Shown in pieces: positions 51,561-64,000 of a stretch of DNA of 64,000 nt. Numbering within the stretch: position 1 is the first letter of the stretch; each line of letters opens with the position of its first letter. Origin of the DNA: Aphis gossypii (lineage: Eukaryota; Arthropoda; Insecta; Hemiptera; Aphididae); assembly GCF_020184175.1 (NCBI RefSeq), contig NC_065531.1, forward strand, positions 33,935,213 to 33,999,212, given 5' to 3'. Both the position numbers and the translations under genes were made by a program. The notes under the pieces were generated by a model. It saw nothing but the letters and a program-made list of their open reading frames with translations. It did not search any database and was not told the DNA's origin.

Positions 51561-53675
51561 TAAGTTTTTTTCAACAAAATACAAGCGTATCGTCAACCAT
51601 TTTCGATTTATAGTTTTTTCGTAGAACGAAAAAATTTAATCTATATTTTGAAGAAAAAAAAATCAAGCTTAACTCTATTCACTCTCCAATATTTTAGTAA
51701 ATATAATATTGAATTGTAAGCCATCAATTCAGGATTTTGAGAATACTCACACAGTAGTACTTTATGTGTATACACTATACACACTGTAAGTACACGAATA
51801 CTATTTACTCCAGTGTTCATCGTAAACGGTGCAGATCCCGCTGTTAAGTTGTATTTATTCGCTCGCATACTCGTATGTATGAATTTTGACTAAGCAAATA
51901 TAATCGTCCAATGACATTCGAGTACGAATGTCTATATGAATTAACTTCTGAGAGAACCGAGTTTCATTTTACATTTTTATTTTATATTTTTATATGTACC
52001 TATTATATAGGTATGTATGCCGATGCGTCAGTGATGTGAAAAAAAAAAATCTACAAATGAAAGTTAAATATTATAAACTATATAGATTTTTATTTCAAAA
52101 CGTAAAGGTTTACAGTAAGCCAACAATTATTACCTTTTTAAACAATTTGATATTCATAAAAAATGAAATAAACAAAAATAGGAAATACGCATTTCCAATG
52201 CTAGTGCTATATTTTTATGGTTATTGAATTATTGATCATACATATTATGTAATACTATATAATAAAACTAACAAGACTATGCAATATTAAATACATATTG
52301 TTAAAATGCAACGATATATTATTTTAATTTAAATACTAACATAAAAACAAATATTTTGTTATATTAATATTAACCATTTTATAAATATATATTCTACAAT
52401 TTCACATAGATCATAAAATATTATTCTTATTAAAATAATACCAACTATAATATTATTCCTTAATTATATTATTAACACAAATAGCATACATTTTGCATTT
52501 TGAATTAAAATAAACTCCATAATTTTAATTAATAACCTTATTCAACTTGTATTTAAACATGTTTATAAAATTGTATATTAAGTACTTGATATTTTATGTG
52601 TGAATACCAGTATACCAGTAAAATTGTAGCTTTCTCAATAATGTATCTAAAATTAATCAAAATAATATACATAATATAAAATAACTCACAGGGTTTATTA
52701 TGTTTTCAAAAACAGTGAAGTCATATTATATTATATAAAATATTTACCCGGCAATACTTACGACTTTATCGTTAATGAATTAATCATTAATTTACACTCA
52801 CTATTAATTTAATGTACACTTTTAAAATAAACACATGTACAGCATTTTATAGAATAAAACTTTTTTTAGATTTAAGAAAATATAGGTTTGTTTTTGATAT
52901 TTATCTTTTTTAATATTTCTATTTTATAATAGATAGGATTCTACAAGGATGTTTACTTAAAATATACAATTACTTACACAATTTTGCTGTACTAGCTCTT
53001 TAATAAAGTGATGCTTAAACTATACATTTTCTCTACTCAAATTAATTGCAAGAATTTATTATTTAGATCCAGAATAAAAAAAAAAAAAATTAGAAAACTT
53101 AGTCAATGAGAACGTATTGTTATAACTGGATGTTTTGATATACAAAGAACTAAATATTTACGCAAACTTTTCGCTCGCCTTGCACATTAACGTGCATTTA
53201 TGTTACGCACAATTCCTGAGTAATTATTTTTATTTAATTTAAAATGCACTAATGATGTTGGTTATTTAAACGATAATGGTGTAAATTATTTAATTTAGTG
53301 ATTATTGTTCTTTCTATTGGTTCTTGGTTTTTTACGCCTCTTTGTATTCCTATCTATTTAACACAGCAATGAATTTACGCAATATTATAATAAGTTTTAA
53401 TATTTGATTGTATTCAAGTAATTATTTCTTATCTAAAAACAATATAACTACATTATAAACGACGGAAGGGACGTGATTTGTCAAGTTTTAAATTCTTATT
53501 CGTTAATTTACAAAGTCATAATGCTGGTATTATAATTGATTTATTTCACTTGCACGGTCGTTTTCACGATATTCAATCGTGTATTTACTGAAATTATTCA
53601 TGTAATAGTCCCTATAATACCAAGGATTTTATTTAAAAAAAAAAAAAGAAAAACTCCAAATGCCAGATGGTTTAA
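51561..53675. other. AT-rich non-coding DNA
   Basis: No supportable gene. A short tgcac/gtgca inverted pair occurs near 53,180. Confidence 0.6.
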
Positions 53676-53679
53676 TAAT

Positions 53680-54300
53680 AAAATACTCATTTTCCCCCTC
53701 CATAAATCTTGTCATTCGGTTAGGTTTCCACCGGCAGTTTCGCCGAGTGCTCAGCCGGGGATTATGACGGCGATGGTGCGGCGGAATCTTTCCGTCACTT
53801 TCTGTTTGGATAAATAAATATATATAAAAAATTTAAAAAAAAAAAAATAAGACCGGACAACATTAAGACCCAGTCCACCATGACAGCTAACCACGCTGAG
53901 CACAGGCTAAGCGATTTTTATTTCTATTCCCAAGCTCATTAATAACTTGCCGATCTAATCGGTGGCGCTCTTGGATACAATATATTTTCGGTTTTAGGCG
54001 TCATATGATAATGATATTAATTACAAAAAAGTCGTTGGAAGAATATTGGTGTATGGTTTTGAACAGCTGGAGCTCCACGGATCTGTGTTATAGCAGCTTA
54101 TTACCGTGTAAAAGGACGGACGGGATGGCTGACGGAATACAGAGCAAGCGACGGATAGCAGATGAACGGGTTAATTTATGTGCGATCGAGGTTGAGCACA
54201 AACATGATGTAATATAATTATATAAATCAAAAGGGATCAACGGCCGCGTATATCATCAGCTTAGCAATACGACGGCGGTTTATATAAAAAAAAAATACTA
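53680..54300. promoter_or_regulatory. GC/CpG-rich island, candidate promoter or exon
   Basis: Contains ccaccggcagtttcgccgag (about 53,728), an initiator-like CAGTTT in CpG-rich sequence, followed by gacggcgatggtgcggcgg. A second GC-raised part lies at 54,030-54,275. Two short plus-strand frames cross these parts. The first starts at a non-ATG codon and the second (54005-54217, ATG start) encodes 70 residues with no recognised domain. I prefer a regulatory or untranslated reading. Confidence 0.3.
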
Positions 54301-55680
54301 CTAAACCTTTAGAGAGTGGAATGACTTGTAGATTTAGAGGGCGAAATTCTCTAAAAAATACATTTTGGTTACCATTCTAACTACATATTTCCATTTTTGT
54401 TTCATAAAGAATAATACATTTTAAAAATAATTTAATTCATGAAATAATATGTGAAAAAAACATTTTGTATTCGAATTTATGTGTCTTAAACCATATTCGT
54501 ATAATACTCTCCTATATCTGATTTGTTCTTCTATATTAATACGAACATGTAATTCAACATAGTTCTGAAATGTGTCTAGATCCTGATTTTATGATGTGTA
54601 TAGTAGGTATGTGTCTTCCCGAGTGGTGTGTTTAATATTCATATAGATAAATACTAATTAGCATTAATAATATTATTCTGAAATTTTAAAATATAGATAA
54701 CTATTAAATAATCAATTTAAAATGTAGTGTCAGCAATGAAGTAATCATTTGCAAGTGTATCGATCAACTTAAAAACGTAAAATAGAAATTTAACAGTAAA
54801 AAAATTATAGAAGTTTTAAAAAGTGTCTGCCCATGAACATGATCGGATCGATTCTATGTTGGTGACTGTTTACTATTTATCAACTGGAACACATCCTACT
54901 CATTATAATGGTTTCCGTCGTAGCCGAGATCATATGAATTAGAATACGTAAATAATTATTGTGATGTTTACTTCCGGTGTGCACACTAATCCAAATGAAA
55001 AAGTTCACTCTGTATTTATCACAAAAATGGTCTTCTAAAGCGTTTTAAATTTTATCCATATATGAAACGACAGTATTACATATTTTTAACGAAGAAACGT
55101 TATCGTTCCAACGATGAAACGACGTTTTCTGAAATTTTGGTATCAATTATATACTTTCCTTCTTTTTTTCTCATTAACAGTGATTATTTGAAGAATTATA
55201 TATATATATAGACAAATCAGTGAAAAAATAATTTTCAACGTACAAACGGTGAAACGTAAAACTCACGATACAATGAAAAAATGGATACCATATTTTTTAT
55301 TAATATAATAATATGTGACTTAATATTTACCGGAATTCAGAAAGCTACAATATTAGAGACTTAATATTATTATAGATAATTTAAATTATAGTATATAAGT
55401 TAATATATTGGTTCTATAATATGGTAGGTATGATAAGATAAAATATTTTTTTCATATGCGTCATAATTCCAAATTGTATTATATACATAAAAAAAAACTA
55501 AATAGAATAATATGCATGTATTTAGTTGTATAAATTTATAATTTGAATAATAATAATATTCTTTATTATTTATATTTGGTTTTTATAGTAAACTCATATT
55601 TATTTATTTTTTATACCTAAAGTCTTGGAACTTTAATACAAAATTAATAATTCTATCGTAATATTATTTGACTATTATAG
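54301..55680. other. AT-rich DNA with minor patches
   Basis: Includes a small stem-loop (tttagag 54333-54339; ctctaaa 54349-54355) and a mildly GC-raised patch at 54,835-55,010 containing an ETS-like acttccgg. The rest is AT-rich and featureless. Confidence 0.5.
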
Positions 55681-55689
55681 AAAAAAATT

Positions 55690-55960
55690 TCCGATTTCTT
55701 GAAATGAGCGTGAATGAGTACATCAGACATTTGTGTAAAATATTTATTTGCTCTAATAGTTCATCCTGCTTTCTACTCGAATGGTTTTAATCGAACTACG
55801 ATACGCTGGTATTCCGACCGTCGATAATAATAACGACAATTGAGCAAATACCACCGGGAGTTCCCATGAGCACTGATATTACACATGAAATCGGGTGATT
55901 ATTGCTCACGCCGCCGTCTAATCCGGTGTATATAATATGACTTCTATAGATTTAAATCAT
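55690..55960. promoter_or_regulatory. GC-raised block with an imperfect hairpin
   Basis: Arms tgagcaaataccacc (55841-55855) and ggtgattattgctca (55894-55908) pair at 12 of 15 positions around a 38-nt loop. The block also contains TAATCC (55919-55924) and several CpG words. A short conserved regulatory sequence or a structured RNA is possible. See the separate finding on the microRNA question. Confidence 0.28.
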
Positions 55961-58900
55961 CAAAAATAATAATACACAACCTTTGGTTGTAAAACAGTTT
56001 TTCGTTCGTAAATATTTTATTCACGCAAAATGGTCTTTAAACAATAGGTATATTCGATTATTTAGCGATGGGTCTTATTACATGGAAAACCATCTATTGA
56101 TTCGTTTACGTAGTCGTAACAACATTATTACCGTTGTTATAGACACATTATTAGTTTGTAGATAACGCAATAAACTAACTAATTCAGACGACAAAGTACG
56201 ACGAAAACCATCATATCATTAAACAGTCAAGAGAAATAGATATTCCTCTGTAGATACTGACGAACGATGTAAAATTAAAAGGAATCTAGTTCATGCGGAA
56301 TAACACGTTCTATGTATATAATGATAAAATAAAATAAAATTAGGATTTAGTGTCAGTGAAAAAACTGTGATTGGAATAAGGACACTAGAGTATTTGTAGA
56401 TCAAATTATAGTAATCTGCAAAGCTGTGAGCCTTTTTGAAAAAAAAAATACATTTGATCTGCAGAAATGCAAATTAGATAACAGCCATGAATTACCGCAA
56501 CAACGATTCTATAAAAAAAACTAATCTTAGAAAAATATCAAAGTTAAAAAAAAAAAACTCTGGAACCTAACCGATTTAATTTATTATCACTGTCTACCTA
56601 CCGTATAGTATTATTAGAGTTTTTAAAATCTCTTGAAACGATTTTACTCAAGTAATCAATTTCATACTTCTCTCTTATACTATTAAATATAATTGAAATA
56701 AAATAAAACATAATATGAATGTTAAAAATAAGGTAATTATATTTATTAACACTTGATATTATAAAAAATATAATATTCTGTTTGCAGGATACATAATAAT
56801 AATGATATAATATAATTTATCCATTAAAAATAAATCATATTCATATTTTATAATAAAAATGTATTAAAATGTTTGTGTTTAATCCATTTTATTATTAAAA
56901 TTATTATTGATAATTACATTTTTTGGTTATTAAATACTAGAATAAAATCAATCAACATTGACCGTTTTAACTAAATAACTATTAAGTGAAACAAATAAAT
57001 AAGTATTTTTCTATATTGCATAATACAATTTTTTGGTAATAACTATTGTTTGTAAACCAAGTGGCAAGTTCAGTTTAATTTTTGCTTATTATTAATAAAT
57101 ATTATATTTAGCATCAAGTATTCTTTCGTGCTTACAAAATTGATACAATTCATTTTTACGTAGCATTAAACACTATTTATTAGAATAATGAAAAAATATA
57201 TTATTGATAAACACAGAGACATCATGCCATTAGCTATATTCACCTTTATATTTATTAATTATAATATGTCCAAAATTTATATTATTATAATTAAAGTATA
57301 TTCCATACTTAGAAAAAATATATATATTAATGTTTATAATATAACAATATTGAAAATACCATGATATACTAATTTCATGTTAAGTATATTTTTTTATATA
57401 TATTAGAGTAAGTAGATCTATATCACGAATAATAATAATTTTAAATACAAATTCGCATTAACTGATCCCAGTAAATAGTTCATAATATTTTCGTTAAAAT
57501 CTTAGCAAACTTAGTATAGGTATTATTTATCCAATTTTATTTTTCATAAATTATTTTTAATAAAAATTATGTAAGAATGCAATTATAATATACTTGTATA
57601 TTAAAAGTCAGTTCGAACTTACGTAATTTATTTAATTTTTAACGAAAACGATTCTATATTAAGCAGTAGTCAATGTCTTTTTGGCATAATCAACTGAATA
57701 GTATATTAGAATATATAAATAACTGGCGTTTTTAGCATTGAGTTTTAACATACAGTTGAGAAAGATCAGAATAAATTGTGTTTTATATTTGTCCTGAATA
57801 AAAGTTTCTAGTAGTATAAATAGTTATTAAAAGAACAACAATGTTAACATAATGTATGGAACGAAGTCAAGCACAAAACAATAATCAGAAATTATTATTA
57901 ATGAAACAGTTTATTCACGTGGGTAATAATAATAATAAAATAATAATAATATAATATAATCAAGTTTCATAGATTAATAGGTAGTCGTCTATACTTCCGG
58001 AGCGATTTAACCAAACATATTAATATTCCACAAAGCTAAGTTTACTGAATATTTATGATACTGTCAGGAATAGTGAAAATTATAAAAATATAAACTCTGC
58101 TTTGGTTAGTTGTCAGCTATCAAAAAAATTGTATAATTTTACTATCGTATACCATTATGATATAAATTTACAGGACGAAGCAACAAATTTATTACATATA
58201 TATATTTATTTATTCTAATACTTTAAACGATAAAATATGTAGCATGAAATGCAACAGATATATATTATAAGTTTAATATCATGTTCTTGAAATGAATTGG
58301 GAAAATCCTCATGTAAGTCCAGTAATTATTAATCGCCTTTTAATATCAAACTCAACATAAAATGCATTTAAAATGTTTAGTCGTTCTGAATGTAAATGTT
58401 TCTCCATTACGCATATTTGTTGAGAATATTATGAATTCATAAGACAAGCGAATGCAATTATGGTTATTTACCATTTATCATAGTTCTATTTAGAAATATT
58501 ATAATGTTTATAAAATATATTACATAGTAATATAATTTCACGTGCGATTTTATAGACAACATTAAGACAATTATTTTTAACTATTATGATTATCTAGAAA
58601 TAAACGGTAAAAAACACTATTAAAATGTATGATTTTAATTATATTTTAACTAATTACTTGGCATTTTTGGCATTTTATATAATTACATTAAATATTCAAG
58701 ATATATTGAATTCAAATGTTTGTAATTATTATTTTATTTGTACATCACTTATTTTTAGTTTCTCATTGATCTAAGTTCTAAGTTTATAAAAACGCAATGC
58801 TTTTAGACTACTTTTGCCTCCAGGTTTTTCTTATATTACTTTGAATTTGTACTTATATAACATTTTGTTTTTTTTTTTTGACGAGAAAAACTTTTACGTT

Positions 58901-59572
58901 TTAAAAAAGTACTATTATTTAAATGGAAAAACTTATACAGCTCACAAAAAAAAAATTCAGATACTTGTAGTTAAATACATAATTTTTTTTTAAGTGAATA
59001 GAAACAATATAATATTGACATATAAGCATTGTTTTTATGTAATTGTGTAAACATAATTGATTCTATTAATTAAGGAACATCATGTTGTTTTATTTTAATA
59101 CTATTGAAGACAAATAATTAACTTAAGTTATTTAAAGGGAAATTTTTCAAATATTAATTCACTTAAAGATGATAATTTAGCGATGATAATTGAATTATAC
59201 TTAGAGAATAACTTATTTCTTTATAACTTAATTCGACACTCAAAAGTTTAAAGTATTATTTAAATAAATTAAAATACTACCATTGATAAATCGAACATAA
59301 AAACGTATTAAAAAAAAAATTCATTCATATAAATATTACTGTAATTTTAAAATTGATTAAATTATTTATTATATATTAAAAAATATAAACTAAATATACA
59401 TTTTTATTTATAAAAACAAAAAAATCTATTCTCCAAAATATTTTTAAAATAATTCAATAAATAGTTGTATTATAGTTAAATGATTAATGAGCAGGAATTA
59501 CATAATTTATATTTTTAGATTATCATGAGAAATTCAATTAACAGTATAAAATGTGTTATTTTTCATAGTATC
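55961..59572. other. AT-rich non-coding DNA
   Basis: No supportable gene. A 60-codon frame at 55983-56165 starts at TTG and is not recognised. The remainder is AT-rich with AAT-type simple repeats near 57,925-57,950. Confidence 0.6.
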
Positions 59573-59814
59573 ATCCAGTACAGTGGTGACCAAGTAAGGC
59601 CTTCGTTCGGCCTTTAAACTTAATATTTGTATTTAATTTCATAACGAGCAATATATAACAAGCAATATATAATAAATAATTAAATTTATCAGTATACCTA
59701 TGATGTGTCTAAAATAAAATATAACATTCAATTCAAAGAAAATACTAAATTATTGATCCACCGACAATTTTTTATGGTCCTCGATAAAAAAAGTTGGTTA
59801 CCCCTAATCTAGTA
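59573..59814. mobile_element. Second hAT-like MITE with near-perfect 8-bp target duplication
   Basis: The element spans 59581-59806 (226 bp). Flanking 8-mers atccagta (59573-59580) and atctagta (59807-59814) match at 7 of 8 positions. The ends cagtggtgaccaag and, on the other strand, taggggtaaccaac match at 10 of 14, consistent with the CAGTGG-type termini common in insect hAT MITEs. A subterminal stem (aaggcc/ggcctt) lies just inside the left end. There is no coding capacity. The mutated duplication suggests it is older than the 25-kb element. Confidence 0.8.
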
Positions 59815-60645
59815 AATAGGCTTTTGAGAATTTGTTTATAGCTAATAAGTGACTGTGCACTTTTTGTTATGCAATCAAACATTTACATTACAAGGAGCTT
59901 TCACTTGTGCCCAGATTTAGTTATGTTAATGAATTATTTGATGTTAAATGTTTCTTAAGATATTAATAAATTTAAGTTAATTTTATCGTATTTTTATAGC
60001 GTTAACTAAAAACCAGCATTGAGATCTTTATTTAATTAAATTGTTTATAGCGATTTATTTTTGTGTAGGTTTTATTTTTTAAAATCCTAACCTACCTATG
60101 CCTAAATAATTTTGAAACTATACCTAGAAATAAGTAGGAATTTATATTCTAGTACATTGATTGTTATAATGTGCATCTTGATAATTATGTTAAAACTTAA
60201 GCAGATAAAAGCATTTAAATAATTAAGGAGTATACATGCATGCATGCTGAATTTATATATAATTATGATTTATACTAAGCTATTTCATACTCATTATGTA
60301 TAACTTTATGGAAAACACATTTGCTTGATAATCTGTCAACATCTAATATTTTAATCAAAAGTCTTAAAACTAATTTTGGTATACCTCTATTAGGTATATT
60401 GTTCAGAATTAATATAAAACATCGTGGTTCATATTAAACACAGTCAAGTTTTTAATTTAAGGCTTGTGTAAATAGTTTTTCAGAATGAACATCATAGTTT
60501 GTGCCTCAAAGATTAGTAAAAAAAAGAGCCGTTTTTAAGCCCAGCCGTGTCTTTTTCTAATTTTCTTTGGGTTGGTTAAATTTGAAAATAGCATAAAATA
60601 ATTTAATCCTCTAAACTATGTAACAAAAAGTCACTTTTCTTTAGC
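59815..60645. other. AT-rich non-coding DNA
   Basis: No gene is visible. A catgcatgcatgc run lies near 60,237. Confidence 0.6.
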
Positions 60646-60649
60646 CAGT

Positions 60650-60880
60650 TTCACCTCCGGTTGATAACAAAAATACAGATCTACGGAGCTACAACATTGT
60701 CCGACAACCCGAGTTTTGAAATAGACATGCGGTTGGCTAATGTTCAAAAACGTATGGTCGACAGACGACAAGGGTGTAGAGGAAATGAAATAAACCGCTG
60801 GAAAAAATGTATGTATACATGTATGAGGTGTATAAAGTCTTTGTCGGACAAGTTCATTTCTATTTTTTTTTCATCGGGGT
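60650..60880. promoter_or_regulatory. GC-raised block bracketed by an 11-bp inverted repeat
   Basis: ttgtccgacaa (60697-60707) and ttgtcggacaa (60841-60851) are exact reverse complements. Each is also a palindrome around its middle base (TTGTC-N-GACAA). The 155-bp span is less AT-rich than its surroundings. A 73-codon plus-strand frame covers it but starts at TTG and shows no known domain. It could be paired dimer-factor sites, a foldback, or ends of a small element. Confidence 0.35.
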
Positions 60881-61429
60881 AAAATTTCATGATGACTAGT
60901 GAAATTATTATTTTATTATTTAATGTATTAAATTAATCTAGTACAAATAAAAACATTTAGGTAGATACAAAAAATATAGCCAATTGAAAAAAGACCATAA
61001 AAGAAGCTTTTTTTAGTTATTAGTTTCATTACAAAATATTCCTCTAATGTTTTGATAAAATGTTTTAATAACATATTATTATTCAGGCTTGTGCAAGTAG
61101 TGAAAACTAAAAAATAATAAATAATAAAAATTATAATATTTTATAATATAATTTATAACTATTATAAATTATTTATTTAATTATATTTAATGAAATACTA
61201 AAAAACCTCACACTTATGCATGTCAGCAGATAAATACAATTATTTTATCCGTCCATTAATTTTACATAATATTATAATCAATTCAAATAAAAATGCAATC
61301 ATGAAAATTTGTCTTTTCTTATTAACTTAGTTTAAAGAACTAATAATAATTAAAAATTATTTATAAAGTAATAATATGTTTTTGTATTGTGTCATAACTC
61401 AAGTTCTTGAATTTATTGCGCATAATAAA
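60881..61429. other. AT-rich non-coding DNA
   Basis: Nothing supportable was found. Confidence 0.65.
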
Positions 61430-61670
61430 ATAACTAAGTTTCATTGCGTTTTGCCGCACTTTGGATTAATTGCAAAACCTAAATAGAAGTCAAATGTACC
61501 AAAACTGTATTATTGAAATTCCAGTGAATTTTGTCCACGTATGGTTGGTAATCGTACTATATTGTTTTTTGGCTTATCCTTTGAAGTTGTCGGTATTAAA
61601 AGGAAACTACACCTGCATATATGTTTTGTCCGTCTTACAAACGTACATCGTGTCATCATAGCATATTTAT
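61430..61670. promoter_or_regulatory. Less AT-rich block, possible regulatory element
   Basis: Contains closely spaced words ttggattaattgc (homeodomain-like), cacctgcatat (E-box CACCTG) and aaaaggaaac. A 63-codon frame covers it but begins at TTG and reads like a hydrophobic chance translation. Weak inference. Confidence 0.18.
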
Positions 61671-61986
61671 TTTCAGAAGATTAAATTGTGTTCAGAAACA
61701 TTTAATAGTTAATTAAAATGGTCTATTATCAATCTTAAAGATAATAACATAGCCTATGTCTTAACTAGGTTTTTATAATGTTTAAATATTTAAGTGAATT
61801 ATGAAAATATTTAAACTAAAATATCATATAATCATAACTTAGGTTGAAATACCTATACGGAAACAAAGATAATATTACTTTGACCATAATTTTAGGTCAC
61901 TACATAAATTGTTTTAACTTTTGAATACAAATTTGCTACGTCGTACGTTTGTAAAATGGAGACAACACATTTCAGAATAACGCTCT

Positions 61987-62012
61987 CGTGAAGTAAGCTC
62001 GAAGACTTCACG
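61987..62012. repeat. 8-bp stem-loop followed by a T-rich tract
   Basis: Arms cgtgaagt (61987-61994) and acttcacg (62005-62012) are perfectly complementary around a 10-nt loop, followed by ttctttttt. It resembles an RNA terminator-like fold, but in a eukaryotic context this is probably incidental. Confidence 0.5.
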
Positions 62013-62639
62013 TTCTTTTTTGATGTAAACATATAATAATTGATATAACAGTAAATCTCTGTTTTTAATTTAATATTCTATGAATTGATTTTAATATGAT
62101 TGCCTATCAAAAAACTATTTAAATATAAGTAGTCGGAAGTGTTGGTGGTATCGGTAAATTCACTTAAATCATTTATACGTTCATCATGACAATGTTCTAA
62201 TACTTATCGATAATTGTGATGCATTTCACACAATTATATATTTATAAAGCTGATTAATGTTTTTAAATATTCGATTTTAAAATAGTTAATTGTATGAAAC
62301 ACATTACATTGAAAATTGATAGGTAATATCTAGTAAGTGTCAATAAAAATAGTAAAACCATTCAAGTCGATTGAAAAATAAATAAATAATGATCGTAATA
62401 AAAAATAAATAACTCCGTTCAATCGCATAATTATTAATTTCGATTATGATCTAAATATTGAGAAACATAAATTAATTGCAAATAATCTATAATTAACTGT
62501 TTTTTAAATTAGTGAAGATGGCGTGAAATAGTAATGATTAACAGCATCCATGATAATAACGTATATCTTTTACCCTTATTGAAATATGAATAGGATTCAT
62601 GTTTGACTTCATTTGACATCCTCGGGTCTCTTGAGTAAT

Positions 62640-63000
62640 AAAAACGATGATAATAATAATGATTAAAATAATAATAATGAGTGATACTGTATTAAAATTT
62701 CGCTTCGTCAAATTGTACGGAGTCTCGGTGGCTGCAACACCGAGCCGAGAGACGGATACGACAGGTACACGCGTGATTTCGCGCGTTGATACGTGTGCAA
62801 ACTTTTCAAACTCGATCCTTTCGCGTTTCCTTCGGCAGTTTTCGCGCGGGGAGTGTACGTGACAGTCCGTAATGTGTCTCTACGGAACCCGATGCAATGT
62901 TATTTGGAATAACAAACCAAGAATATTGTAAACTCCCGACATTCGCTATATGTCTTGAACGCGCGTCCCGTCGTGTCCACACAAGAGTAGTTGTATTAAA
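62640..63000 (+). promoter_or_regulatory. CpG-rich island with initiator-DPE layout
   Basis: This is the clearest promoter-like island. A CAGT initiator-like word (A at 62837, context cggcagtttt) is followed at exactly +28 to +32 by AGTCC (62864-62868), which fits the RGWYV downstream promoter element of arthropod TATA-less promoters. Upstream lies a strong stem-loop (ctcggtg 62724-62730; caccgag 62738-62744) and many CpGs. A 71-codon frame (62647-62862) crosses the initiator and ends downstream of it, so it is not a likely gene. If real, transcription would run rightward past the window's AT-rich end. Motif evidence only. Confidence 0.32.
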
Positions 63001-64000
63001 CTCGTATGGGTAGATGTATAAATTACATTCGTTTTTTGGGATGTATTTTTATTATTTTTTTTCACACCCGCTCCCGTCAAACAACCATATACGAATAAAA
63101 AAATATATCGTTGTCACAATAATCGCACAAACATTTATATTATGTTAAAATGAAAACTCATAAACACGTCTATAATATACGCTCGACTTTTGTTAGTTTA
63201 CGAATATAATTATACTTTATAAGTATATCATATCGTAACATATACATCTCAATGAACTTACTTACATACTAGTGTACTAAATGTATTATACTATAATAAT
63301 ATATGGATTTTCCCAAGGAAAAAGCTATTAATTTCACAAATTGTATCTAACCAGTATTTTTTTAGTCAATATATTTTTACGGGTTTCCACAAAAGCAGCA
63401 TAGCAACTCATATTATTATTATAAAATACCCAAATAACAAAGTAAAAACTATGGTATTCATAATTAAATTGTTATTACATATTTTAACACTACCGTGATT
63501 ACTGCCCTTAGTGCCCTTAGCAGTAAATCGTTATTTTTAAAATATTTCACTTTCATTATATTTTTAAGTTAATTGGCTGCTCTTTCTACCCATAGGTTAT
63601 GAAAAAATTTAAGATAGTAATATATTTTTGATCTATTGAAAAAGTTTAACTGAAATTAAATAAATAACTTTGAAAAAACACAATATAATCTAATTAGCAT
63701 ATTGTTCAAAAATATTTTCTAACCCTTCAGTTAAAATTAAAATATTATATTTATCAGGATTCTTTAATATTAATTTGTGACACTGGTTATTTATTTATTT
63801 CATTCTCTAAACTAAGTTGTACCAAAATCTTATTTTTTTTAACATCGTTTTTAACCGTATGTAATATGTTGGAGTAAAGAAGCGATTTATTTAACGATAT
63901 CACACGTTTAAGACAGTCATCTTAACTTTTTTTTTTAATACAATGTATAATAATTTATGTTTATATATATTATATAATATATAAATGAATTGATAAAAAC
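63001..64000. other. AT-rich non-coding DNA
   Basis: AT-rich to the end of the window. A tandem tgcccttag pair occurs near 63,500-63,520. No open frame or splice signal convincingly continues from the 62.8-kb promoter candidate. Confidence 0.6.

Noticed and set aside
61987..62025. Bacterial-type intrinsic terminator
   Set aside because: The stem-loop plus T tract looks similar, but the window is eukaryotic and no bacterial gene precedes it.
62647..62862. 71-codon ATG frame in the GC-rich island
   Set aside because: It begins in an ATA/ATT simple repeat, crosses the better-supported initiator and shows no known domain.
1..64000. tRNA genes
   Set aside because: Words resembling the B-box (GGTTCGA, GATTCAAACC) were checked, for example near 15,707 and 16,080. 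None had the flanking stem complementarity of a tRNA.

Overview
The window is very AT-rich (I estimate well over 70% A+T by eye) eukaryotic nuclear DNA with no gene I can recognise. There are no prokaryotic gene arrays, no ribosomal RNA, and no tRNA I could find. The base composition, the frequent 'taggtacctat'-type words, the poly-A/T and simple repeats, and the kinds of transposon remnant point to an insect, most likely an aphid. That assignment is an inference, not a database match. The stretch behaves like a gene desert: an intergenic region or one or more very long introns. Nearly all open frames in it are short, start at non-ATG codons, or are no longer than chance predicts for this length and composition.

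The best supported features are mobile-element remains. At about 23.89-24.90 kb lies the decayed 3' end of a non-LTR retrotransposon: the C-terminal part of a reverse transcriptase protein with frame changes and stops, its natural end, and an A-rich tail. Just downstream (25093-25256) is a 164-bp non-autonomous hAT-like element with a perfect 8-bp target duplication. A second one (59581-59806) has a 7/8 duplication and 10/14 matching terminal repeats. A related pair of fragments near 4.83 kb and 35.37 kb is a dispersed repeat of unknown type. A degenerate tandem repeat built on 'tattagactca' lies at 48.75-48.86 kb with an outlier copy at 49.24 kb.

Against the AT-rich background stand about twenty short islands of higher GC and CpG. 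The main ones are at 7.27-7.74, 8.15-8.42, 15.41-16.33, 27.23-27.56, 28.0-28.7, 31.6-32.3, 33.9-34.0, 38.77-38.91, 41.19-41.44, 42.54-42.90, 45.54-45.76, 51.16-51.56, 53.68-54.30, 55.69-55.96, 60.65-60.88, 61.43-61.67 and 62.64-63.00 kb. They lack convincing coding frames but hold inverted repeats, small duplications and matches to transcription-factor consensus words. I read them as candidate enhancers, promoters or untranslated exons around a developmentally regulated gene. The 62.7-kb island has the best promoter-like layout (an initiator-like CAGT with a correctly spaced DPE word). An acceptor/donor pair at 15495-15581 frames an open 87-nt candidate exon. The remaining DNA is AT-rich filler with microsatellites and a few strong palindromes. 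I found no convincing new biological system. The GC-rich island series is the part most worth a conservation or chromatin check.
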